From positions 4,650,001 through 4,714,000 of the forward strand of contig NZ_CP102269.1 in assembly GCF_025148635.1 (NCBI RefSeq): DNA of 64,000 nt. Reading direction: 5' to 3'. Within the stretch, counting starts at the first letter, position 1; each line of letters begins with the position of its first letter. This DNA comes from Butyricimonas virosa. GTDB lineage: Bacteria > Bacteroidota > Bacteroidia > Bacteroidales > Marinifilaceae. A program made the position numbers and the translations under genes. A model generated the notes under the pieces. It worked only from the letters and a program-made list of their open reading frames with translations, was not told where the DNA came from and did no database searches. Below, piece after piece: positions 1-7,577 of the stretch.

Positions 1-1
1 C

Positions 2-61
2 TGGCTCCGCCGGGGAAATGGCTGGGAAGACATTGTATATTTCCAACTACTAAATCAATAA
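2..61 (+). CDS. C-terminal tail of an upstream gene (partial)
   Basis: One plus-strand frame is open from the window edge to a TAA at 59-61. It reads as a plausible protein end rich in aromatic and charged residues (ending VYFQLLNQ). A terminator-like hairpin follows 10 bases later, which supports a gene ending here. The other two plus frames also run open for a while, so the frame choice is a judgement. The family cannot be recognised from 19 residues. Confidence 0.3.
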   Translation, partial: WLRRGNGWEDIVYFQLLNQ

Positions 62-71
62 ACCAAATCGA

Positions 72-93
72 GGGGCTGTAAAACTACAGCCCC
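72..93 (+). terminator. Hairpin terminator after the left-edge gene
   Basis: A perfect 9-bp stem (72-80 with 85-93) closes a 4-base loop and is followed by a T/A-rich run. It lies between the putative upstream stop codon and the metalloprotease start at 118. Confidence 0.65.
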
Positions 94-117
94 TTAAATT
101 TATAAATTTAAACGGTT

Positions 118-2109
118 ATGAAACACTCGTTATTACTAGTATGCCTATTCTCGGGATTCTTAACAAAAGCTGCTATCCCTGAGAAAACAATTCAAGCCAC
201 CATTACCAACATTCAGGCAAAAGGAGTTACTAACACAACCGCCATCGAAACCGGAGTACGACAAGTTGCCCACCTTTGGCAACCACAAGATGGCGCCGAC
301 TCCGAATTCCAAGAATTTTGCGTGAAAAACTATATCACCGACCCGGAACAAAAACAACAGGTATTCCAAAAGGTAAGTCATTACTTCGAGGCTTTATGGG
401 GACATTTTAACGAAATCACGCTCCAACTTCAATTAAACTTGCATCAGGACAACGGCCCTCTTCACGACATAGATCCCATGTTCGGAGCTTACAGTCCCGG
501 CTCTCATTTGATTAATGATTTTTACAACAATAAAATCGGCTTTATCATTGCCCTCAATTTCCCGGAAGTACCTTTACAGGAAAAAGAAAAACTAGGTAAC
601 GACCGTATGGCTTGGGCCTATGCTCGCCTCGGTGACGTGTTTACCCAACGGGTTCCGGCAGAACTAATCCAAGCTGGTGTGAAAGCGGAAAGTGATGCAG
701 ACGTGTATATTTCAAGTTACAACATTTATATGGGCCACGTGCTAAACGCCAAAGGACAAAAGCTTTTCCCCGAAGATAAAATTTTGCTTACTCATTGGAA
801 TTTAAGAGACGAAATCAAGGCCAACTACAACAAAGGGAAAGAAGGTTTGGACAAGCAACGTACCGTTTATGAGGTCATGAAACGGATTATCTCGCAGGAG
901 ATCCCCGTGCAAGTCATCAATTCCGGAGCTTACGACTGGAATCCTTACTCCAACACGCTCACCCAAAACGAACAAACCGCAACGGGCACCCCGGAGGCAA
1001 CAGAACGTTATCAACGCATGTTAAATAACTTCCACGCTATGAAAGCCATCGACCCTTATGCCGGCAAAAATTTCATTGCAAGGAAGTTTTCGGGAGAAAT
1101 GGAAGTGTCGGTAGAAGACGTAAAAGCTCTTTTCACCCAATTCCTCACTTCTCCGGAACTGAAAGAAGTCGGTAAGATCATCTCCAAACGCCTGGGCCGC
1201 AAGCTAGAAGCTTATGATATCTGGTACGACGGATTCAAACCCCGCAGCAATCTGGACGAAACCAAACTGGACTCCCAGATACAAAAACTTTACCCAAATG
1301 CAGAGGCCTTTAAAGCAGGGCTTCCCTCCCTGCTCACGCATCTGGGTTTCACCCCCGAGAGAGCAAACGAAATTTGTGACAAAATAGCCGTGGATGCCGC
1401 CAGAGGTTCAGGACATGCATGGGGAGCCGCCATGAAAGGCCAACAATCACACCTCCGCACTCGAATCCCGGCAGAAGGTATGAATTACAAGGGATACAAC
1501 ATTGCCGTCCATGAATTCGGTCACAACGTGGAACAAACTATTTCCATGTACAATGTAGACAATTTCATGATGGCCGGAGTTCCGAACACGGCTTTCACGG
1601 AGGCACTTGCCTTCGTGTTCCAAAAACGGGATCTACAATTACTGGGCATCGAAAATAATGACCCGGAAAAAGACAAGATGGACATTCTTGATAAATTCTG
1701 GAGCCTGTACGAAATTATGGGAGTCTCTATGCTCGACATCTCCATCTGGGAATGGTTGTACGCAAACCCGAATGCGACAGCCGAACAGTTAAAAGAAGCC
1801 ACGATCAACTTATCAAAAGAAATATGGAATAAATACTATGCCCCTGTCTTCGGAAAAAAAGACGAAACGGTTCTAGCAATCTATTCCCACATGATCAGCT
1901 ACCCGCTGTACCTGTCAGCTTATGCCTTCGGTCAAATCATCGAATTCCAGCTGGAAGACTATCTTAACGGTAAGAATTTCGCACAAGAAGTTGACCGCAT
2001 TTACCGTCTGGGCCGTCTTACTCCCAACGAATGGATGATCCAAGCCACGGGCAACGACCTCAGCGTGGAACCCATGCTTCATGCTTTACAGAAAGTAATT
2101 AAAAAATAA
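118..2109 (+). CDS. Secreted HExxH zinc metalloprotease-like protein
   Basis: This 663-residue protein starts with a short signal peptide (hydrophobic residues 4-18) and is probably exported to the periplasm or surface. The zinc site is clear: H465-E466-F-G-H469, with a likely third ligand E495 in the downstream TEALAFVF segment, the gluzincin arrangement. The roughly 440 residues before the motif show no domain I can name. Peptide hydrolysis is inferred from the motif and the substrate is unknown. The gene stands alone between a terminator at 72-93 and a strong bidirectional hairpin at 2121-2174. An M3-like or uncharacterised Bacteroidetes peptidase family is possible. Confidence 0.8.
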   Translation: MKHSLLLVCLFSGFLTKAAIPEKTIQATITNIQAKGVTNTTAIETGVRQVAHLWQPQDGADSEFQEFCVKNYITDPEQKQQVFQKVSHYFEALWGHFNEITLQLQLNLHQDNGPLHDIDPMFGAYSPGSHLINDFYNNKIGFIIALNFPEVPLQEKEKLGNDRMAWAYARLGDVFTQRVPAELIQAGVKAESDADVYISSYNIYMGHVLNAKGQKLFPEDKILLTHWNLRDEIKANYNKGKEGLDKQRTVYEVMKRIISQEIPVQVINSGAYDWNPYSNTLTQNEQTATGTPEATERYQRMLNNFHAMKAIDPYAGKNFIARKFSGEMEVSVEDVKALFTQFLTSPELKEVGKIISKRLGRKLEAYDIWYDGFKPRSNLDETKLDSQIQKLYPNAEAFKAGLPSLLTHLGFTPERANEICDKIAVDAARGSGHAWGAAMKGQQSHLRTRIPAEGMNYKGYNIAVHEFGHNVEQTISMYNVDNFMMAGVPNTAFTEALAFVFQKRDLQLLGIENNDPEKDKMDILDKFWSLYEIMGVSMLDISIWEWLYANPNATAEQLKEATINLSKEIWNKYYAPVFGKKDETVLAIYSHMISYPLYLSAYAFGQIIEFQLEDYLNGKNFAQEVDRIYRLGRLTPNEWMIQATGNDLSVEPMLHALQKVIKK

Positions 2110-2120
2110 ATCTTCTTACT

Positions 2121-2174
2121 TTATAAGTAAATAGCCGATTGTACTAAAAGTTGCAATCGGCTATTTACTTATAA
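2121..2174. terminator. Strong bidirectional terminator between convergent genes
   Basis: A perfect 20-bp inverted repeat (2121-2140 with 2155-2174) flanks a 14-base loop between the convergent metalloprotease and clpC genes. AT-rich outer ends give a U-rich tail in either direction. Confidence 0.85.
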
Positions 2175-2187
2175 AACTATTTCACGT

Positions 2188-4692
2188 TTATTTGTTTTCT
2201 TTCTCGGTAATAATCAATTTATCATTCTCCTTATCATAACCGACATCCAGTTCCGTTCCCTCCGCAATACCTTTAATAATCACCTCGGCTAATTCATCCT
2301 CCAGGTATTTCTGAATAGCTCGTTTTAGCGGACGAGCCCCATACTGCGGGTCATATCCTTTCTCTATAATAAAATCTTTCGCCTCCTTCGAGATCGTGAT
2401 CACCAAACCGAGATCGTTCACCCGCTTGAACAGACTCTTCAACTCGATGTCAATAATCTTGTAAATATCCTCTTTGGTCAAAGGATTAAACATGATAATA
2501 TCGTCAATACGATTCAAGAACTCCGGCGAGAAGGCATTTTTCAACGCTTTCTGAACAACCCCTCTGGCATACTCGCTATTTCCTTCCATATTCTGGGAAC
2601 CAAAACCGATTCCCCGGCCGAAATCCTTCAACTGACGGCTACCGATATTAGAAGTCATGATCACGATCGTGTTCTTGAAATCCACTTTTCGCCCCAGACT
2701 ATCAGTCAACTGCCCGTCGTCCAACAACTGCAACAGAATGTTGAACACATCCGGATGAGCCTTTTCGATCTCATCCAGCAACACGACAGAATACGGTTTA
2801 CGACGTACTTTCTCGGTCAACTGCCCGCCTTCCTCGTATCCCACGTACCCAGGAGGCGCTCCTACCAGTCGGGACACGGCGAATTTTTCCATGTATTCAC
2901 TCATGTCAATTCGGATTAACGCATCCTCGGTATCAAACAAGTAACGGGCCAGCACCTTGGCTAACTGTGTCTTTCCGACACCTGTCGGACCCAAGAAAAT
3001 AAATGAACCGATTGGACGATTCGGATCTTTCAGCCCGGCACGATTCCTGTGTATGGCTTTCACGATTTTCTCGATCGCCTCCTTCTGTCCGACAACACTT
3101 TCGCTCAATTCATCATGCATCTGCAACAACTTCATCCCCTCGGTCTTGGCAATACGTTTCACCGGAACCCCGGTCATCATGGCCACCACCTCGGCAATAT
3201 GCTCCTCGGTCACGGTCACCCGGTTTTCCTGCAAATCCCGTTCCCAATTTATTTTCTCTTCTTCCAATTGTTTCAACAACTGCCGTTCCTTATCCCGGAA
3301 AGCGGCTGCCACCTCGAAATTCTGTTGTTTCACGGCCTCCTTCTTCTTTTCCTTCACCTTCTCCACATCCTTCTCCAACTGTTCGATAATCGGCGGTACG
3401 TTTATATTGGAAATATGCACTCTCGATCCAGCCTCATCCAAGGCATCTATTGCCTTATCCGGCAAAGCCCGGTCGGAGATATAACGGGTAGTTAATTTCA
3501 CGCAGGCCTTGATCGCCTCGTCCGTGTAACGCACGTTATGATGATCCTCGTAACGAGATTTTATATTATTCAGAATCTCCACCGTCTCGTCAAACGAGGT
3601 CGGTTCCACCAGCACCTTCTGAAAACGACGTTCCAAAGCACCGTCCTTCTCTATATTCTGGCGATACTCGTCCAGCGTCGTCGCCCCGATACATTGAATT
3701 TCTCCACGAGCCAACGCCGGTTTCAACATATTGGCCGCATCCAGATTACCCCCGGAACCTCCGGCCCCGACAATCGTGTGAATCTCATCAATAAACAAAA
3801 TAATATTCCGGTTCTTCGCCAGCTCGGCAAGAATCGCTTTCATACGTTCCTCGAATTGGCCCCGGTACTTCGTACCTGCCACGATAGAAGCTATATCCAG
3901 CGAAATCACTCGCTTGTCAAACAGAACCCGTGATACCTTCTTCTGAACGATACGCAGAGCAAGCCCCTCGGCAATAGCCGATTTACCCACCCCCGGATCA
4001 CCAATCAACACCGGGTTATTCTTCTTACGACGGCTTAGGATCTGTGCCAGACGTTCGATCTCTCGGTCACGTCCCACGATCGGGTCCAAAGCCCCCTCTT
4101 CTGCGGCTTTCGTGATGTCATTCCCGAAATTATCCAGTACGGGAGTATCGGATTTGGAAGAAACAGGACCTCCCTGACGATAAGGATTATACATGGAAGA
4201 TTCATCGTCTCCGTCCTCCGGATCATCCCCCTCGTCATTAAATTCGGATTGCATCCGCATCTTCTCTTTTAGCACGGCCTCTTTAAAGATGTCGTAATCT
4301 ATATTCATTGTTTTAAATAACTTCGTCACAAAGCCCGCTTGATTCCTCAATATTGCCAACATCACGTGTTCCGAGTCCAGTTCATCATCCCCCAGATCCC
4401 ACGCCTCGTCGGACACACGTTTCAACACGCTATTCGCCGCTAATGTAAAGTCAAGACTTTCCACTTTATCGGATTTATAACGTTTCCCCTCCAGGCGTTG
4501 TTCTATCTTATCTTTCACCTCGTAAAAATCCAGCCCTAAAGACATCAATATATCAATCGCCCTTCCACTTCTCAACTTCAACAATCCCAAAAACAAATGC
4601 TCTGGATAAATTTTAGAATTCCCCAGTCGCTTTGCTTCCTCTCCTGCCGAAGTCATGATCTGTTTTAGTCGTCTCGTATCTTCTTTTCCCAT
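2188..4692 (-). CDS. clpC: ClpC-type AAA+ protease ATPase subunit
   Basis: This is an 834-residue cytoplasmic Clp/Hsp100 unfoldase that feeds substrates to ClpP. It has two N-terminal Clp repeats (about 5-145) and a first AAA+ domain with Walker A GDPGVGKS at 231-238 and Walker B LFIDE near 299-303. A UVR-like coiled middle domain (about 438-478) follows, then a second AAA+ domain with GPTGVGKT at 568-575. The IGF tripeptide at 695-697 matches the ClpP-docking loop, which argues for a ClpP partner rather than a ClpB disaggregase. Length and order are typical of ClpC. An acidic linker (about 150-166) joins the N domain to the first ATPase. The gene is monocistronic, with a promoter at 4744-4774 and a terminator at 2121-2174. 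Confidence 0.97.
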   Translation of the reverse strand: MGKEDTRRLKQIMTSAGEEAKRLGNSKIYPEHLFLGLLKLRSGRAIDILMSLGLDFYEVKDKIEQRLEGKRYKSDKVESLDFTLAANSVLKRVSDEAWDLGDDELDSEHVMLAILRNQAGFVTKLFKTMNIDYDIFKEAVLKEKMRMQSEFNDEGDDPEDGDDESSMYNPYRQGGPVSSKSDTPVLDNFGNDITKAAEEGALDPIVGRDREIERLAQILSRRKKNNPVLIGDPGVGKSAIAEGLALRIVQKKVSRVLFDKRVISLDIASIVAGTKYRGQFEERMKAILAELAKNRNIILFIDEIHTIVGAGGSGGNLDAANMLKPALARGEIQCIGATTLDEYRQNIEKDGALERRFQKVLVEPTSFDETVEILNNIKSRYEDHHNVRYTDEAIKACVKLTTRYISDRALPDKAIDALDEAGSRVHISNINVPPIIEQLEKDVEKVKEKKKEAVKQQNFEVAAAFRDKERQLLKQLEEEKINWERDLQENRVTVTEEHIAEVVAMMTGVPVKRIAKTEGMKLLQMHDELSESVVGQKEAIEKIVKAIHRNRAGLKDPNRPIGSFIFLGPTGVGKTQLAKVLARYLFDTEDALIRIDMSEYMEKFAVSRLVGAPPGYVGYEEGGQLTEKVRRKPYSVVLLDEIEKAHPDVFNILLQLLDDGQLTDSLGRKVDFKNTIVIMTSNIGSRQLKDFGRGIGFGSQNMEGNSEYARGVVQKALKNAFSPEFLNRIDDIIMFNPLTKEDIYKIIDIELKSLFKRVNDLGLVITISKEAKDFIIEKGYDPQYGARPLKRAIQKYLEDELAEVIIKGIAEGTELDVGYDKENDKLIITEKENK

Positions 4693-4743
4693 ATTTTCAA
4701 TGCCGCCCTTCCACGGCTTTACTTGTTACTTTTTTATTTATCG

Positions 4744-4774
4744 TAAAGATAAACTATATACTTTAATATTCAAA
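4744..4774 (-). promoter_or_regulatory. Promoter of clpC (Bacteroidetes type)
   Basis: On the minus strand, TTTG (4771-4774) and TATCTTTA (4744-4751) are separated by 19 bases. This is close to the Bacteroidetes -33/-7 consensus (TTTG, TAnnTTTG). The -7 element lies 51 bases upstream of the clpC ATG. Confidence 0.6.
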
Positions 4775-4816
4775 ATAAGCCCACAAGCATTTACAACGTA
4801 TAAAATATACCAATCT

Positions 4817-7321
4817 TTATGAACCCATTAATGTATTAAACTCTTTTTCGGTCAAAATAGTTACATTTAACTTCTGCGCTTTTTGCAATTTACTCCCGGC
4901 ATTCTCCCCCGCCAAAAGATAAGTCGTCTTATTAGACACTGAATCACTGACTTTTCCCCCAGCTTTCAAGATCATTGCCTTAAAATGCTCACGTGGCAAC
5001 GAAAGAGTTCCCGTGATCACGAAGGTTGTGCCGGCCAATTGATCGGATTCACCCTCTTCCCCCTGTATTGTCCCGCTAATACCATATTGCAAAAAGCGTT
5101 CCATCATCTCCCGGTTCTCCGTTCTTTCGAAATAACGGAGAACGCTACCGGCCATCTGATCCCCAATATCCTCGACCTCCGTCAACTGTTCAAACGTTGC
5201 GTCCATCAACTTCCGGATGTCCTTAAAATGACGGGCCAGATTCCTCGATGCAGTCTCCCCGATATAGCGAATCCCCAGAGCATTAATGAATTCCGGCAAA
5301 TTCCGTTGTTTCGATTTCTCGATTCCGGCGATAAGATTATCCACCGACTTTTCCTGTAAACGATACACGCTCAAGGTATTCATTTTCCGGATAAACTTTT
5401 CTTTTCCCTGTAAAAAACGATACACTCGCTCGGCATCCTCACGTGACATTTCGTCAGTCTCCGCAATCTCATCCAGTGTCGCCGTGTAAAGACGATAAAC
5501 ATAGTCGAACTTAACAGACAGTAATTCAGCCTTATGAAAATCAATCCCGGGTATATCCAACGCATAAATCACCACATCCAACGGCAGCATATCCACTTCT
5601 CCGGCCTGCTTTAAACGCTCCAGCGGTTCATTAAATGGCATTCGGAAATACTCCAGCATTTTATTGATATTCTTTTCCCGGTCACCGGGGAATTGCAGGT
5701 TTCCGACAGCCATCAACTCCTCTTTCGAGACCCCGGCCAATTTCGTCAGACTACCGAAATGTTCTGCCAAAACATCCGCATTTTTGGCAGACATATTCTT
5801 CATCCCGATCTCAAAAGCATAAATCACTTTCCCCAACGGAATACTGGTCATCACGTAACTCTCCGGGTAAAGAATCTTTTCCAACCCGATCAACTCCTCC
5901 CGACGGGACGGCAGAGTATAAATATCCGCAACATCCCGAATAAACCCTTTCGTCAGCAATAAATCAATGGTTTCACCCCCCATTCCCTCTATATCCATTG
6001 CCTTCCGGCTCACGAAATGTTCCAGTTTCCCAGCTATCTGCGGGGGACAGTGATCCTCATTCGGGCAATAATGATTTGCCTCTCCTTCATTACGAATCAA
6101 CGGAGTACCACATTCCGGACAATGCGTAATAAACTCGATTACCGGGGCATCTGCCACTCTCTTTTCCACGTCCACCCCCACAATCTTCGGGATAATCTCT
6201 CCCCCTTTCTCCACGTACACCATATCGTGTAGGTGCAAATCCAGTTCCCGGATAATATCTTCATTATGCAGAGAGGCCCGTTTCACGGTAGTCCCCGCAA
6301 TATGAACGGGTTCCAGATTAGCCACCGGGGTAATCGAACCGGTACGTCCCACCTGGTAATCCACGCTAAGTAACCGGGTCTCCACCCGCTCCGCCTTGAA
6401 CTTGTAGGCCACCGCCCACCGGGGAGATTTCGCCGTGTATCCCAACTGCAACTGCTGCCTGATACTGTTCACCTTAATCACAATCCCGTCAATCGGCACC
6501 GGGAGATTCTTCCGTTCCACATCCCATTTGTGAATAAAATCAAGAATCTCGTCTATATTGTGACATAATCCGATATACGGGGGAATATTAAACCCCCATT
6601 CCCTCGCTTTCATTAAATTCCCGTAATGTGTCGGGGTCAGCGTGATTTCTCCCGGCACGTAATATAAATAACAATCCAACTGCCGCTTGGCAACAATGGA
6701 AGAATTCTGTAACTTCAACGTACCCGCTGCCGCATTCCGCGGGTTGGCAAATAAAGCCTCGCCCGCCTCCAGCCGTTCCTCGTTCAATCGATTGAACACG
6801 GCAAAAGGCATTAAAATCTCCCCCCGAATCTCGAACTCCGCGGGATAATCCTCCCCCAGCATATGCAATGGAACCGTTCGAATGGTTCGTACATTAGTTG
6901 TCACATCGTCCCCCTTCACGCCATCACCCCTCGTCACCGCCACCTGCAAATTCCCATCTTCATAGCGCAGGCTGATAGACGTCCCGTCATACTTTAACTC
7001 GCAGACATACTCCACGTCATCTCCCCCGATACCTTTTCGCACCCGTTCATCAAAATCCCGGATTTCCTGTTCGCTATACGTGTTCGCCAATGACATCATG
7101 CCATATTTATGCGCCACCTGCACAAACTCATTCGTCGTATCATTCCCCACCCGCTGCGTCGGTGAATTCGGATCAAACATTTCCGGATGCTCCGCCTCCA
7201 AGCGTTCCAGCTCATGCATTAACTCATCAAACTTCTGATCGGTAATTACCGGCTCATTCTTCACATAATACAGGTAGTTGTAATACTCCAACAACTTTCT
7301 CAACTCAACAATTCTATCCAT
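4817..7321 (-). CDS. ligA: NAD-dependent DNA ligase, enlarged
   Basis: LigA seals nicks using NAD+. The start is set at 7321 (protein begins MDRIVELRK) because the 17 in-frame codons upstream lie in a palindromic repeat and an AT-rich leader. Of 834 residues, the adenylation domain carries the catalytic lysine K110 in KYDG. An OB domain follows, then a four-cysteine zinc finger (C401, C404, C419, C425), a helix-hairpin-helix region and a C-terminal BRCT domain (about 755-834). Usual length is about 670. The excess of roughly 170 residues (about 481-655) interrupts the helix-hairpin-helix region and looks like two further diverged copies of its repeat (about 494-560 and 579-637; canonical copy 675-731). 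The catalytic parts look intact. Confidence 0.96.
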   Translation of the reverse strand: MDRIVELRKLLEYYNYLYYVKNEPVITDQKFDELMHELERLEAEHPEMFDPNSPTQRVGNDTTNEFVQVAHKYGMMSLANTYSEQEIRDFDERVRKGIGGDDVEYVCELKYDGTSISLRYEDGNLQVAVTRGDGVKGDDVTTNVRTIRTVPLHMLGEDYPAEFEIRGEILMPFAVFNRLNEERLEAGEALFANPRNAAAGTLKLQNSSIVAKRQLDCYLYYVPGEITLTPTHYGNLMKAREWGFNIPPYIGLCHNIDEILDFIHKWDVERKNLPVPIDGIVIKVNSIRQQLQLGYTAKSPRWAVAYKFKAERVETRLLSVDYQVGRTGSITPVANLEPVHIAGTTVKRASLHNEDIIRELDLHLHDMVYVEKGGEIIPKIVGVDVEKRVADAPVIEFITHCPECGTPLIRNEGEANHYCPNEDHCPPQIAGKLEHFVSRKAMDIEGMGGETIDLLLTKGFIRDVADIYTLPSRREELIGLEKILYPESYVMTSIPLGKVIYAFEIGMKNMSAKNADVLAEHFGSLTKLAGVSKEELMAVGNLQFPGDREKNINKMLEYFRMPFNEPLERLKQAGEVDMLPLDVVIYALDIPGIDFHKAELLSVKFDYVYRLYTATLDEIAETDEMSREDAERVYRFLQGKEKFIRKMNTLSVYRLQEKSVDNLIAGIEKSKQRNLPEFINALGIRYIGETASRNLARHFKDIRKLMDATFEQLTEVEDIGDQMAGSVLRYFERTENREMMERFLQYGISGTIQGEEGESDQLAGTTFVITGTLSLPREHFKAMILKAGGKVSDSVSNKTTYLLAGENAGSKLQKAQKLNVTILTEKEFNTLMGS

Positions 7322-7360
7322 AAACAGTTTCAAGTTACAAGTTTTTTCAACTTTCCGTCT

Positions 7361-7443
7361 CCTCCCCTCCACTCCTCTTTACACAAGAGGAACGCTAATT
7401 ACCAAGCGGTTTTCCCTCCCGTGCAAGGAGGGAACAGGGGAGG
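7361..7443. repeat. Three-stem palindromic intergenic element
   Basis: An outer 8-bp inverted repeat (7361-7368 with 7436-7443) encloses two inner hairpins. One has a 6-bp stem (7374-7379 with 7385-7390). The other has an 8-bp stem (7412-7419 with 7427-7434). The fold would be a three-way junction, resembling REP/BIME-type elements. It lies in the divergent ligA/7578 region and encodes the spurious 5' extension of the ligA frame. No second copy was noticed in this window. Confidence 0.7.
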
Positions 7444-7486
7444 TCGTTATTCTTATCGTAAACTTTTCTAATACTCTCATCGTGTA

Positions 7487-7494
7487 CAAAGATA
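7487..7494 (-). promoter_or_regulatory. Candidate -7 element for ligA
   Basis: The minus strand reads TATCTTTG, an exact match to TAnnTTTG, 166 bases upstream of the ligA start. No clear -33 element was found at the expected spacing. A transcript from here would include the three-stem palindromic element in its leader. Confidence 0.45.
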
Positions 7495-7577
7495 ATCGTT
7501 CTTGATGGAGATTGTGGGAAAAAATAATTATTTTAGCGGAATAATTTTATAAAAAAATAAACTACAAGCTGCTACAC

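Noticed and set aside
2957..3484. Long open frames on the plus strand opposite clpC
   Set aside because: Composition follows the reverse of clpC codons (Ser/Cys/Phe-rich), and the clpC frame is unambiguous.
7322..7372. Seventeen extra N-terminal residues on LigA
   Set aside because: They are encoded in the palindromic element and AT-rich leader; the family start matches MDRIVELRK at 7321.
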